Assembly (NCBI RefSeq): GCF_029869925.1
Contig: NZ_CP118605.1
Coordinates: 3,004,001 to 3,068,000, forward strand
Direction of reading: 5' to 3'
DNA: 64,000 nt
Source of the DNA: Microbulbifer bruguierae
GTDB lineage: Bacteria; Pseudomonadota; Gammaproteobacteria; Pseudomonadales; Cellvibrionaceae
Shown here piece by piece: positions 53,015 to 62,896 of this stretch. The stretch's first letter is position 1. Every line of letters begins with the position of its first letter. The notes beneath the pieces are model-generated. The model did not search any database. It saw only the letters and a program-made list of their open reading frames with translations, and was not told where the DNA came from. The position numbers and the translations under genes were made by a program.

Positions 53015-55279
53015 TTAGAAGTTGTAGCTACCGGTGAGAGCAACGGTGCGCGGTGCGCTGTAGTAGCCGGTGATCCAGTTGCCTGAGGCATAACCGGCAT
53101 TGCGGTAAATTTCGTCGTTGAGGTTTTTGCCCTGCAGGGAAACCTGCCAGTTACCAGTGCCGCTGAAGTAAGTCGCACCGGCATCCACCAGGGTGACGGA
53201 GCCTACGTCCAGGGCGGTCGGTGCTGCGTAAATCTGAATACCGCTGCGGTAGGACACGGAACTGTTCATCACCAGTTCGCCACCGGCAAAATCCATGGCG
53301 TAGCTCAGCTGTGCCAATGCGGTTTTCTGCGGGCTGTACTGGAAGTTTTTCCAGACATCCGCCACGTCCACCGTGAGAATGTTTCCGGTTTCTTCTCCTT
53401 CAGCATCCAGCTCCGGTACTTTGGTCAACACCTCGAGGTAGTCCGCGTCGGTGTATCCGAGTACCACATTGGCGGTCAGGGCATCGGTGATACTGGCGAG
53501 CATTTCCAGTTCCAGGCCGCGGATTTCAGACTGGCCGGCATTGACCACCGCACTGGAGAAACCACCAGAGTCTTCGTCGAAGTTCTGCACGGTTACCTGC
53601 ATGTCTTCGTAATCGGTATGGAAGGCCGCTGCATTCAGGCGAATGCGATTGTCCAGGAGTTGGGTCTTGATACCGATTTCAAAAGTTTCCGCGGTTTCCG
53701 GGTCGTAGCCCTCGGACGTGTTGGGGGTAACCGAAGCGTCTCCGCGCATATCGAAGCCGCCACTCTTGAAGCCGGAGCTGAAGCTGCCGTACATCATGGT
53801 GTCTTCGTTGAACTGGTAGTTCACGCCGGCCTTGGGTGAGAACTGGCTCCAGTCCTTGCTGTTGCTGTAATCGGTCAGCGGATCGCCGAAGGTATCCGGA
53901 AGCGCCGGAGTACCGTCGTAATGATCGGCAAACATCGGTGAGTAGACACCGGCGTAATTTGCCTTGAATACCCGTGCGGATTTTTCATCGCTGGTGTAGC
54001 GGCCGCCGAGGATCATGTTGAGTTTGTCGGTGAGGGCATATTCGTAGTTGGCGTACACGGCCAGACTTTCGGTATCCACGCTGCCGCTAACGTTCTGGGT
54101 CAGGCCGACCGGTACAGTGCCGGCGGGCCAGCCAAATACGGCGTTGAAATCAACCGTGCCAAGGACCGCGTCAAAGCCGCCCTCCGCGGTGCCTTCGTAA
54201 TAGTAAATACCAGAGACCAGATTGAATTTGTCTCCGCTCCAGTTGAGCTGGAATTCCTGGGTGAACTGGTCGTCCTTGTAGTAGGCGGGAACATCGAAGT
54301 CCGTGCGGTTGATCGAGTCGAAGTCGATGTTGGTAACGGTGTCACCGGTACGCGAAGCGGTAATCGACTTCAGGGTAATGGCGTCTGAAACCTGCCACTC
54401 TACCGTTGCGGAGGCGCCACCGGTCTCTACCGAGTTGTCCGGGGACATGTTGGAGCGGTGGTCGTAGACATTGTCGAGCGGCTTTTCCGGGCCGGTCGGT
54501 GCATCGAACATCAGGTGACCAAAGCGCGCATTGGAATCATCAATGGTGCTGTCCGCCGCGAGGCGGATAAACCAGTCCTCGTTCGGGGTGATTTCCATGG
54601 ATACGCGGGCGCTGGCAATTTTCTTGTTGTAGTTTTCGGCACCGGTGAGGATGTTCTCACCGAAGCCGTCACGGTGGTAAGTGGCCACAGCACCACCCAA
54701 GGCGACCTTGCTGCCGAGGCCAACCTGTCCACTCAGGATCAGATCGCGCTGGTTATAGGAGCCGACGCCACCGCGAATCTTGAACTCGTTTTCACCGGTC
54801 ATTTTTTTGGTGACATATTTCACCGCGCCGCCGATGGTGTTCTTGCCGTACAGGGTGCCCTGGGGGCCGCGCAGTACTTCGATACGCTCCACATCAAACA
54901 CATCCATCACCGCACCCTGGGGGCGGGCCACGTAGATGTCGTCCACATAGATACCCACACCCGGCTCGAAGCCCCACAGGGGATCCTGCTGACCGATACC
55001 GCGGATATAGGCGGTCAGGGTTGAGTTGGTACCGCGGCTCACCTGCAGGGTGGTATTGGGGGTGAGCTTTTGAATGTCGGTCAGGTCGGCAACGCCGTTT
55101 TCGATCAGCGCGTCTTCGCCGAATGCGGTTACCGCAACCGGGACTTCCTGCAGCGACTGTTCGCGCTTCTGCGCGGTTACCGTGACTTCTTCCAGGGCTT
55201 TGTCAGCGTAAGAAAAGCTGGCACCGCAGGCGAGCATGATGCCTACGGCGAGGGGATTGAACGTTATTGTTTTGCGCAT
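53015..55279 (-). CDS. TonB-dependent receptor
   Basis: 754 residues with a signal peptide (to about 25, SYADK), TonB box-like LEEVTVTAQKREQS, plug (IEVLRGPQGTLYGKNTIGGA) and barrel ending VALTGSYNF. The AQKRE...VPVAVTAF start is typical of the large family that imports iron chelates, cobalamin, plant or carbohydrate-type compounds. There is no STN domain and no adjacent sigma or substrate-specific enzymes, so the ligand is unknown. It is encoded alone, divergent from the sensor kinase. Confidence 0.93.
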   Translation of the reverse strand: MRKTITFNPLAVGIMLACGASFSYADKALEEVTVTAQKREQSLQEVPVAVTAFGEDALIENGVADLTDIQKLTPNTTLQVSRGTNSTLTAYIRGIGQQDPLWGFEPGVGIYVDDIYVARPQGAVMDVFDVERIEVLRGPQGTLYGKNTIGGAVKYVTKKMTGENEFKIRGGVGSYNQRDLILSGQVGLGSKVALGGAVATYHRDGFGENILTGAENYNKKIASARVSMEITPNEDWFIRLAADSTIDDSNARFGHLMFDAPTGPEKPLDNVYDHRSNMSPDNSVETGGASATVEWQVSDAITLKSITASRTGDTVTNIDFDSINRTDFDVPAYYKDDQFTQEFQLNWSGDKFNLVSGIYYYEGTAEGGFDAVLGTVDFNAVFGWPAGTVPVGLTQNVSGSVDTESLAVYANYEYALTDKLNMILGGRYTSDEKSARVFKANYAGVYSPMFADHYDGTPALPDTFGDPLTDYSNSKDWSQFSPKAGVNYQFNEDTMMYGSFSSGFKSGGFDMRGDASVTPNTSEGYDPETAETFEIGIKTQLLDNRIRLNAAAFHTDYEDMQVTVQNFDEDSGGFSSAVVNAGQSEIRGLELEMLASITDALTANVVLGYTDADYLEVLTKVPELDAEGEETGNILTVDVADVWKNFQYSPQKTALAQLSYAMDFAGGELVMNSSVSYRSGIQIYAAPTALDVGSVTLVDAGATYFSGTGNWQVSLQGKNLNDEIYRNAGYASGNWITGYYSAPRTVALTGSYNF

Positions 55280-55456
55280 GGCTCTCTCCGATCACCAGTT
55301 TATGGTTATTTTTAGTTTCGGATCTGCACTCTAGCCGTTGTCTCGGTCCCTGCCTGCTAGACCAAGGTATGACGAGCGTGGCGCACGGCGGGCAGGACAA
55401 AAAACAGGCTATCGGGTAATCTTTCTATATAAACAGAATAATGAAAGAGGCGCCAA

Positions 55457-58400
55457 TTGTTCAGCCTTTCCCTACTGGCCGCCGTGGGCCTGAGCTACCT
55501 GCTGTTGCTGTTTGCCATCGCCTTCTGGGGTGACCGGCTGCCGGTGACGCGTATTCGTCCGGTCAAGCCCCTGTTACTGGCACTCGCCGGTACCTACACC
55601 AGTGCCTGGATGTTTTTTGGCACCTCCGCGCAGGCTGTGGAGGAGGGCTGGCTGTTGCCGCCGACGTTTGTCGGCGCCAGCCTGATGCTCATTTTCGGCG
55701 CGCCGCTGCTGATGCGTTTTGTGCGACTGTCCAAACAGCAGGGTTCCACCTCCATTGCCGACTTTATCAGCGCCCAGTTCGGTGGCTCCCCGTGGCTGGC
55801 GGCGGCGGTGGCGCTGCTGGCGGTGGTGGCGATCGTGCCCTACCTGTCGCTGCAGCTGCGCGCGGTGGCCGACAGCTTTCTGCTGTTGACCGAGAGCGGC
55901 GAGCGCGGTGAGATCAGTGCGTCGGTGGTGACCGCGGTGGTAAGTGTGACCCTCGGCCTGTTTGCACTGCTGTTTGGCACCCGCCATATCGACAGCAGTG
56001 TGCACAGGAACGGCATGCTGCTGGCGGTAGCCTTCGAGGCGCTGGTAAAAATCGGCGCGTTGGTGGCAGTCGCCTGGTTCGTGCTGTCGAGCGCATTTGA
56101 CGGCGCCGCGGATCTCACCCGCAGTGCCCTGGCCAGTGAGAAGGTGGCGGCTATCGCAGCGTCCCGTCCGGGAGATACCGGCTTTTTCGCGGTGGTGATA
56201 CTGGGGATGGCGGCGATTTTCTGCCTGCCGCGACAGTTCCATATCCTGATGATCGAGAGCGACGACGAGCGCGATATCGGGCCAGTGCGCAAACTGATTC
56301 CGGTATATCTCGGTATTCTGTCCGTCGCGATTCTGGTGGTGGGCTACGGCGGTCTGCTGTGGCTGCCGGAAGGCTATGCCAACCCCGAGCGCTTTGTACT
56401 GGGGCTGCCGCTGGAAAGCGGCAAGTCGTGGCTGGCGCTGCTGGCTTTTATTGGCGGCCTCTCCGCCGGGTCCAGCATGGTGATCATCGCGACTATCGCC
56501 CTGTCCACCATGATTGCCAACACCATGGTGGTTCCCTGGTGGCTGCGGCGCCTGCAACAGCGTCCGCTGGACCAGGTGCTGGGCAGCGATCTGCGGCGGG
56601 TGCGCCGTGCCATTATTGGCCTGTTGATGCTGGCCGCGTTCAGCTTTAACGAGATGATTGGTTCCGGGGTAAGCCTCGGCACTTTCGGACTGCTGTCACT
56701 GGCGCTGGTGGCACAACTGGCACCGGCGATGGTCGCGGCGGTGACCTGGCCCGCGCGCTGGCCACGACTGCGCGCGCTGGGGGTGATTACCGGGCTGGGC
56801 CTGGGGGCGCTGGTGTGGGCGCTGTCTGCACTGCCCGCCGCGCTCGGCTACCGCTGTCTGATCGGCGACTTTTTAGGGCTCGACTGGAGCCCGCTCACCA
56901 TCAGCTGCCTGTTTGGCCTCGGGCTCAACAGCGCTGCGCTTGTGGCCGTTTCCCTGCTGCAGGGGCGCTGGCTGCCGGGAACCAGTGTGGCCGCTGCGGC
57001 GCCTGTGGATAAAGTGCGCCTGCGTCAGTTGCTGGCGCGGTTTGTGGGTGAAGATGCGGCAGACCGCGCCCTGGCGCCGCTGCTCAAACGCGCGCAGGGA
57101 CAGGAGACGGCTGCAGGCGAAGGGGTGCAGGGCCACGCCGGGACCGCCCATGGCTATCGCGATGCGGTGGAAAAAATCCTCGCCGGCATTGTCGGCAGCA
57201 CCAGCGCCCAGCGCCTGGTGCGCCAGCTCAGCGAGCCGGACACCAGCGCGCAACAGCTCGATCAGGCCTCGGACATCTACCAGTTTGGCCGCGGCCTGTT
57301 GCAGAGCAGCATCGACAATATCGACCAGGGCATTTCCGTGGTGGATGCCAACCTCAACCTGGTAGCCTGGAACCGCCGCTATCTGGAACTGTTCCACTAC
57401 CCTCAGGAGATGATCTATGTGGGGCGGCCGGTGGCCGAGCTGGTGCACTACAACGCCAGCCGCGGTGAGTGTGGCCCGGGGGACGTGGAGGAGCTGGTGC
57501 AGAAGCGGGTGGAGCATCTGCGCAACGCTACCGCCTACCGGGTACAGCGTCATCGCACCGACGGCACGGTACTGGAAATTCGCGGCAACCCGTTGCCGGG
57601 AGGTGGCTTTGTCACCACTTACACCGATGTATCCGACTATCAGCGGGCGCTGGCGGAGCTGACTGAAATCCGCAACTCCCTGGAAACCAAGGTGGCGCAA
57701 CGCACCGCGGAGCTGGAAAGTGTTAACGAAGAGCTGCAGGGGCTGAACCGGGAGCTTTACGCCGCCAGTGCCGGCAAGACCCGCTTCCTCGCTGCCGCCA
57801 GTCACGACCTGGTACAGCCGCTCAACGCCAGCCGACTGTTTATCGATGCTCTTGCGGCGCACCCTCTGGAGGAGGCCAGCCGGCAACTGCTGACCCGTGC
57901 CGACCGCGCGCTCTCATCGGCGGAGCAGCTGATTACCGATATGTTGCAGATCGCGCGCATGGATGCCGGTGACATCAAGCCCAGTTTCGCGCCGGTTTCC
58001 CTCGACAGCATTCTCGACGATGCCGTATCCCAGGCCCGTCCCGCGGCCAGCGCGCGGGGCATCCGCCTGCGCTGCCGGCACAGCCATTTGTGGGTGCAAA
58101 GCGATGAAAAAATGTTGCGTCGTGTGGTGCAGAACCTGCTGGATAACGCGGTCAAATACACCGCCCGCGGCGGCGTGCTGATCGGCGCCCGCCCCAGTAC
58201 TGGCGGTGTTTCGCTGGAAGTCTGGGACACTGGTGAGGGCATCGCGGCGGATCAGCAACAGGCTATTTTCCGCGAATTCTGCCGGTTGACCCCAAAACAT
58301 TCCGCGGGTGAGCGGCAGCACGGTTACGGACTCGGCCTTGCCACCGTAGAGCGCTTGTGCCGTCTGCTCAACGCGCCGATCAGCCTGGCATCGGAACCGG

Positions 58401-58876
58401 GTCGCGGCAGTGTGTTCAAAATCCGCCTGCCGCGCGCCGCTGCCAGGGGCGCGTCCCCGCGCCCGGCCGGCCTGCTTGCAGGAAGCGGTAGCCGACTGAA
58501 TTTGCGGATTCTGTGTGTGGACAATGAGCCCTCGATTCTGGAAGCGATGACCGCCCTACTCGGCGGCTGGGGTTGCTCGGTGCACTGCGCACAGAACCGC
58601 GCGCAAGCGCTATTGGCACCCCAACCCGATCTGTTGCTGATGGACTATCACCTCGACGACGGCGACAACGGCCTTGATCTGGCGGCGAAGCTATTGGCGA
58701 ACTGGGATCGCAATGTGCCCTGCGTGATCATCTCCGCGGAAAATACCAACGCGGTGAAGGCGCGCGCGCACAGCGCCGGCTGGCAGTTCTTGCAGAAACC
58801 CCTGCGTCCGGCGGCCTTGCGTGCGCTGCTGCAACAGCGGCAGAAGGTTACGCCGATTGCGACCAAGGTCGTATAG
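55457..58876 (+). CDS. Sodium/solute symporter-type hybrid sensor histidine kinase (CrbS/MxtR-like)
   Basis: 1139 residues from a TTG (55457) with AGAGG upstream. An N-terminal SSS symporter-like domain (about 1-480, many helices) is followed by PAS (about 610-720: ISVVDANLNLVAWNRRYLELF), a coiled coil and HisKA with phosphoacceptor His783 (AASHDLVQPLNASR). HATPase (about 870-990: NLLDNAVKYTARGGVLIG, GYGLGLATV) and a receiver domain with Asp1063 (LLMDYHLDDGDNG) complete it. This layout fits CrbS/MxtR, which senses acetate-type conditions and works with CrbR/ErdR. A LuxR-type regulator is encoded nearby at 61297. Confidence 0.88.
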   Translation: MFSLSLLAAVGLSYLLLLFAIAFWGDRLPVTRIRPVKPLLLALAGTYTSAWMFFGTSAQAVEEGWLLPPTFVGASLMLIFGAPLLMRFVRLSKQQGSTSIADFISAQFGGSPWLAAAVALLAVVAIVPYLSLQLRAVADSFLLLTESGERGEISASVVTAVVSVTLGLFALLFGTRHIDSSVHRNGMLLAVAFEALVKIGALVAVAWFVLSSAFDGAADLTRSALASEKVAAIAASRPGDTGFFAVVILGMAAIFCLPRQFHILMIESDDERDIGPVRKLIPVYLGILSVAILVVGYGGLLWLPEGYANPERFVLGLPLESGKSWLALLAFIGGLSAGSSMVIIATIALSTMIANTMVVPWWLRRLQQRPLDQVLGSDLRRVRRAIIGLLMLAAFSFNEMIGSGVSLGTFGLLSLALVAQLAPAMVAAVTWPARWPRLRALGVITGLGLGALVWALSALPAALGYRCLIGDFLGLDWSPLTISCLFGLGLNSAALVAVSLLQGRWLPGTSVAAAAPVDKVRLRQLLARFVGEDAADRALAPLLKRAQGQETAAGEGVQGHAGTAHGYRDAVEKILAGIVGSTSAQRLVRQLSEPDTSAQQLDQASDIYQFGRGLLQSSIDNIDQGISVVDANLNLVAWNRRYLELFHYPQEMIYVGRPVAELVHYNASRGECGPGDVEELVQKRVEHLRNATAYRVQRHRTDGTVLEIRGNPLPGGGFVTTYTDVSDYQRALAELTEIRNSLETKVAQRTAELESVNEELQGLNRELYAASAGKTRFLAAASHDLVQPLNASRLFIDALAAHPLEEASRQLLTRADRALSSAEQLITDMLQIARMDAGDIKPSFAPVSLDSILDDAVSQARPAASARGIRLRCRHSHLWVQSDEKMLRRVVQNLLDNAVKYTARGGVLIGARPSTGGVSLEVWDTGEGIAADQQQAIFREFCRLTPKHSAGERQHGYGLGLATVERLCRLLNAPISLASEPGRGSVFKIRLPRAAARGASPRPAGLLAGSGSRLNLRILCVDNEPSILEAMTALLGGWGCSVHCAQNRAQALLAPQPDLLLMDYHLDDGDNGLDLAAKLLANWDRNVPCVIISAENTNAVKARAHSAGWQFLQKPLRPAALRALLQQRQKVTPIATKVV

Positions 58877-58914
58877 CGATGGGGGTGCTCGGCACGCACC
58901 CTGTATTCGTAGAG

Positions 58915-58972
58915 GTTCGCCTGCAGGCAGGCTCCTACGGGGCTCGTTGTAGGAGCCTGCCTGCAGGCGAAC
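58915..58972. repeat. REP-like inverted doublet 3
   Basis: Inverted unit at 58915-58938 and direct unit at 58949-58972, so the order is opposite to the first two doublets and the gap is only 10 bases. Lies between the sensor kinase and the MFS gene. Confidence 0.9.
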
Positions 58973-59011
58973 CGAAAATAAGGTGTTTGAGAGAAAAAAG
59001 GTTTTATAACA

Positions 59012-60211
59012 ATGAAAAAATACCTGTTGGAAATACTGATGTTCAGCGCCTACGCGTTGTTCGCTGCCAGCTGGGTGTCTGGTGCCATCCTGACTCCCAC
59101 GATCCAGTCCTCGTTCGGAGAGGAAGGTTTCGCCAGCGCCACCTGGGGCAGCAACGTCATCACCCTTGCCAAGATCGTCGGCAACCTGGCCGCTGCGGCA
59201 TTACTGATGCGCCTCGGTACCAAACGGGCCTTTACCCTGGCGATGGTGTTGATCGCCGCCGGTGGCCTGGGGGCGCTGGCGGGCAGCTACGGCGGTTGGC
59301 TGGCATCGCGCCTGGCGCTGGGCCTCGGCGGCGCACTCGCCATCGTGTATTTCGCGCCGGTGGTAATGCACTACTTTTCCGCCGAAGAGCGGCCCCTGAT
59401 CAACGGCATCAATGCCGCCGCGTTCAATACCGGCAACCTGCTCGCCCTGCTTTCCACGACGCTACTCACTGCATGGCTGGGCAGCTGGCAATCGGTGGTT
59501 GCGCTTTACGGTGTGATGGTGGTGGCGCTGGGTATTCTGTGGTGGCTGAGCGCAGAAGACTTCCCGCTTTCCGGCAGCAGCGACAAACCTGCAGAGAACT
59601 ACGGTCTCAGGCAGGGGGTAGGTGAGGGGTTCAACTGGTGGCTACCACTGGCGTATTGCGGGGTACTGTTCTGCTACATCGCGGTATTTGCGCTATTTCC
59701 GCTCATCGACGGTTTTGCGGTGGCCAGCAGTCATCTATCCGCGGTTATGATCGCCGCGGGTATGGTGGGTACCGTTGCCGGCATTATTGTCACCAAACGC
59801 TATCCTTTGCGCCTGCCGGTGTTGCGCTATGCGGGCCTGGCGCTGGTGGGCTTTGCCGCGCTGATGGTTACCAGCCGCGAGCCAATCATCGCCTACGGTG
59901 CCGCGGCACTGGCCGGCTTCTGTATGTTTTTACCAATGACCGCGCTGGTGACTCTGCCGCAGGAATTACCCGGCATGACGCCGGCAAAAATTACCGTCAC
60001 TTTCGCCATGTTCTGGTCGATTTCCTACGGTGTGGAAACGGTACTGATGTATGGCGCTGGCGTACTGGCAGATGTTACCGGTGAGCCTGCAACCGCCGCC
60101 TATTTTGCCGTGGCCTGTTCTGCTTCCCTGTTTGTGTTTTCATTCCTGCTGCCGGAGAGCGGCAAGAAACCAGTAACGGGAAATCTGGAGGTCGACAATG
60201 CGGCAGCTTGA
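59012..60211 (+). CDS. MFS transporter
   Basis: 399 residues, about 12 membrane helices. The start (MKKYLLEILMFSAYALFAAS) has a normal ribosome site region (GAGAGAAAAAAGG). Typical MFS loop LMRLGTKRAFTLAM after helix 2-3. It overlaps the following hydrolase gene by 14 bases. Substrate unknown; the neighbouring ester hydrolase and regulator suggest an ester, acid or related small molecule. Confidence 0.9.
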   Translation: MKKYLLEILMFSAYALFAASWVSGAILTPTIQSSFGEEGFASATWGSNVITLAKIVGNLAAAALLMRLGTKRAFTLAMVLIAAGGLGALAGSYGGWLASRLALGLGGALAIVYFAPVVMHYFSAEERPLINGINAAAFNTGNLLALLSTTLLTAWLGSWQSVVALYGVMVVALGILWWLSAEDFPLSGSSDKPAENYGLRQGVGEGFNWWLPLAYCGVLFCYIAVFALFPLIDGFAVASSHLSAVMIAAGMVGTVAGIIVTKRYPLRLPVLRYAGLALVGFAALMVTSREPIIAYGAAALAGFCMFLPMTALVTLPQELPGMTPAKITVTFAMFWSISYGVETVLMYGAGVLADVTGEPATAAYFAVACSASLFVFSFLLPESGKKPVTGNLEVDNAAA

Positions 60212-61145
60212 TCCAAAACTCGAAGAATGGCTGGCGGCAGTAAACGCGCAGATTGCGCAATTGAAGGCCGACGGTTTTGAGCCCACTCCGGTCAATGCCC
60301 GCGAGAGCCTCGCCAACCTGACACGCGCCTTTGTCGATCCCGGCCCACAAAAAATGGTGGTGACAGATACGCTGGTACGCGGTGGTGAATATTCTGTGCC
60401 GGTTCGAATTTACCAGCCGCAGGATTACATCAAGAGTACGGCAGAAGGTGCGGCAATTATTTACTGTCACGGCGGCGGCCATATGGCCGGTAGCGTGACG
60501 GTTTACGATCCTATTTGCCGCCGTGTCGCGGAGGCGTGCAAACGCCCGGTGATTTCCGTGGAATATCGCCTGGCTCCGGAAAATCCTTATCCCGCAGCGC
60601 TGAATGACCTGATCAGTGTGGTGCGAAATCTTGGGGCCACACTCGACCGCAAGGGTATTCCCCACAATGGTCGCTGGATCCTGATGGGCGATTCCGGCGG
60701 TGGCGCACTCTGCGCTTCTGCCAGTCGTCTGTTGCAGCACCAGCCACACACGATCGACGCCCAGGTGCTGATTTATCCGAGCCTGGATTACACCATGCAG
60801 TTGCCGTCTATCGAGGAAAATGGGCGAGGCTATCTGTTGGAGAAGGAAAAAATCCTGTGGTATTTCGAGAATTATTTTCAGGGCGCGGAAAATCCCTGGT
60901 TGACCTCACCTTTACACGGTGAATTCACCGAAAACATGCCGGCCACTTTGGTGGTCACTGCAGAATTTTGTGCGCTACGGGATGAGGGTGTGGAGTACGT
61001 ACACAAGGTGCGCGAAGGCGGCGCCAATGCGGAACAACTGCATTTTGACGATATGATTCATGCGTTTTTGAATATTGAGAGTCTTGTGCCTGATGCGTGT
61101 GGTCGGGTGTATCGGCACGTTGCTGAGTATTTGCAGGGCGTCTAG
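60198..61145 (+). CDS. Alpha/beta hydrolase, HSL (hormone-sensitive lipase) family
   Basis: 315 residues. Oxyanion motif HGGGH (91-95), nucleophile motif GDSGGG (Ser166), and C-terminal His in DDMIHAFLNIESL are all present; the acidic residue is probably in the LRDEG region. Matches family IV (HSL-like) esterases that hydrolyse short-chain esters. No signal peptide, so cytoplasmic. Coupled by overlap to the MFS transporter, which probably imports its substrate. Confidence 0.92.
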   Translation: MRQLDPKLEEWLAAVNAQIAQLKADGFEPTPVNARESLANLTRAFVDPGPQKMVVTDTLVRGGEYSVPVRIYQPQDYIKSTAEGAAIIYCHGGGHMAGSVTVYDPICRRVAEACKRPVISVEYRLAPENPYPAALNDLISVVRNLGATLDRKGIPHNGRWILMGDSGGGALCASASRLLQHQPHTIDAQVLIYPSLDYTMQLPSIEENGRGYLLEKEKILWYFENYFQGAENPWLTSPLHGEFTENMPATLVVTAEFCALRDEGVEYVHKVREGGANAEQLHFDDMIHAFLNIESLVPDACGRVYRHVAEYLQGV

Positions 61146-61170
61146 CTTTGTGGGGTTGGTCCGGAGCTCT

Positions 61171-61245
61171 GTTTCCTCTCAGTGGCGGCAGAGTTCCGGG
61201 TGCGGTTTTTCAGGACCGCTGTGGACCCATCCCCGGTGCTTTGCC
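61171..61245. repeat. Structured intergenic repeat (copy 2)
   Basis: A segment starting GTGGCGGCAGAGTTCCGG, then GTGGACCCATCCCCGGTGC and TTTGCCGCCACCG, which pair in part (GTGGCGG / CCGCCAC). It shares its order of blocks with 63842-63930 and, inverted, with 40455-40560. Confidence 0.6.
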
Positions 61246-61296
61246 GCCACCGAGTTCAAATCAAAGGTGGATGTGCTACGAAGTCCGAAACCAAAA

Positions 61297-61917
61297 TCAG
61301 AGCTGAATCAGCGCCTGAGCCTCGCGAATCAACTGCTTTCGATCCCGTAACTCAAGCTTGCGCAAAATCGCAGTAACGTGGCTCTTGACCGTGGGTTCGG
61401 TGATATCCAGGTCGTACGCAATCTGCTTGTTCAGCATCCCCTGCGCAATCATCTGAAAAATTTTCAGTTGCTGGGGAGTCAGGTGATTCAGCTTCTCTGC
61501 CAGGTCAGATTCGCTCTCCGCCTGCAGCGCTTCCTCGCTAAACCACTGGTCACCTGCAAGCACACACTCGATACACTGCAGAATTTCATCCGGTCGCGCC
61601 GTCTTGGAAAGAAAACCGCTGGCCCCCAGCCCCGCCGCCTGCTGAATTACCGAGTGCTTGTCGCTGCCGGAAACTACCACCACCGGCACTGCCGGGAAAT
61701 CGTTGCGAATCCGTGCCAGGCCACTGAAACCTTCGCTGCCCGGCATATTCAGATCCAGCAGCAAAAGATCGATTTCAGCCTGCGCCAGGCAATGTAAGGT
61801 CGAATCAAGGTCCTCGCTCTGCAGCAAGTCGGAATTGGGGAAATGGCTGGACAGTGTTGTCGCCAGCGCATCGCGGTAAAGTGGATGATCGTCGGCAATC
61901 AGCAACTGGTAATTCAC
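61297..61917 (-). CDS. LuxR-type response regulator (CrbR/ErdR-like)
   Basis: 206 residues from the GTG at 61915-61917 (AGGG upstream). The receiver domain has Asp9/Asp10, phosphoacceptor Asp55 (LLLLDLNMPGSEG) and Lys105. The C-terminal HTH (about 140-200: LTPQQLKIFQMIAQGMLNKQ, ITEPTVKSHVTAILRKL) is LuxR/FixJ-type. Likely partner of the symporter-kinase at 55457; in other gammaproteobacteria this pair activates acetyl-CoA synthetase and related genes. It follows the hydroxybutyrate dehydrogenase gene by 41 bases on the same strand. Confidence 0.85.
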   Translation of the reverse strand: MNYQLLIADDHPLYRDALATTLSSHFPNSDLLQSEDLDSTLHCLAQAEIDLLLLDLNMPGSEGFSGLARIRNDFPAVPVVVVSGSDKHSVIQQAAGLGASGFLSKTARPDEILQCIECVLAGDQWFSEEALQAESESDLAEKLNHLTPQQLKIFQMIAQGMLNKQIAYDLDITEPTVKSHVTAILRKLELRDRKQLIREAQALIQL

Positions 61918-61958
61918 GCTAGCACCCTGAAGGATAAAGGAAACGGGTGCTAGGGATA

Positions 61959-62744
61959 CTACTGCGCGCTCCATCCACCGTCTACCGGCAGGGCCGCACC
62001 GGTAATGGTGCCGGCAAAATTACCACAGAGATACAGCGCAAGCTCGGCAATCGCCTCTGGGTTGGTGGTTTTTGCCAGGGGTTGCTTGGCGCCTACCAAC
62101 AGGGCGCGGGCAGCGTCCAGATCGACCTGTTGTTCGCGAGCAATTTTTTCAATTTGCGGCTGGATCAGTGGTGTTTCCACCCAGCCAGGGCAGATCGCAT
62201 TTGCGGTAATTCCCGCGTCCGCATTCTCCAGCGCCACGACTTTGGTCAAGCCTATCAATCCATGTTTCGCCGCACAGTATGCCGCCTTGTGTTCAGATGC
62301 CACCAGGCCGTGCACCGAGGCAATATTGATGATGCGTCCCCAACTGGCGGCGCGCATCGCCGGCAGCAGGTCGCGGCTGAGGAAAAAAGCTGAACTGAGG
62401 TTGATGGCCAGAATCTGTTGCCACTTGTCTGCGGGAAATTCGTGGGCGGGCGCGGTGAACTGGATACCGGCATTATTGATCAGCACCGATGGGTTGCCGA
62501 TGGCCTCGCGGGTTTCTTCCACCAATTGTGCACAGCCAGCTTCACTGGCAATGTCTGCCGAACTGAAACCAGCGCCCCCCGAATAACCGGAAAATTCGTC
62601 GAGCAGCATGCTCGCTGTTTCTGCGTCCGCCAACCCGTGCAGCATGACGTGGTGACCGGCGCGGCCGAAGCAGTGGGCGATGGCCAGGCCTATCCCGCTG
62701 GTGGAGCCGGTAACGAGTACGGCGTGTGGTTGGTTCTGCTGCAC
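61959..62744 (-). CDS. bdhA: 3-hydroxybutyrate dehydrogenase
   Basis: 261 residues. SDR motifs: TGSTSGIG (12-19), NNAGIQ (90-95), Ser143, and Tyr156-x3-Lys160 in YCAAKHG. ICPGWVETPLIQPQIEKIA is characteristic of BdhA. NAD-dependent conversion of 3-hydroxybutyrate to acetoacetate, e.g. in polyhydroxybutyrate breakdown. It is the first gene of a minus-strand unit with the LuxR-type regulator. Confidence 0.92.
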   Translation of the reverse strand: MQQNQPHAVLVTGSTSGIGLAIAHCFGRAGHHVMLHGLADAETASMLLDEFSGYSGGAGFSSADIASEAGCAQLVEETREAIGNPSVLINNAGIQFTAPAHEFPADKWQQILAINLSSAFFLSRDLLPAMRAASWGRIINIASVHGLVASEHKAAYCAAKHGLIGLTKVVALENADAGITANAICPGWVETPLIQPQIEKIAREQQVDLDAARALLVGAKQPLAKTTNPEAIAELALYLCGNFAGTITGAALPVDGGWSAQ

Positions 62745-62838
62745 GGCAAACTCCCGCAGATATTGGATGCTTATTGTTTCGGGAAATCCTAGCAGCGATA
62801 GATGTGACCGGTCTGTATGACCAAGGTATGAAATGCAG

Positions 62839-62860
62839 AAAGCCGCCCGCAGGCGGCTTC
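62839..62860 (-). terminator. Hairpin after the Tyr/His-rich lipoprotein gene
   Basis: GAAGCCGCC-TGCG-GGCGGCTTTC on the minus strand, with a short T-run (TTTC). About 37 bases after the stop at 62897. A weak but plausible intrinsic terminator. Confidence 0.6.
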
Positions 62861-62896
62861 CATTCTTTCATTCTGTGTCGGTTCTGCATGCCGTGG

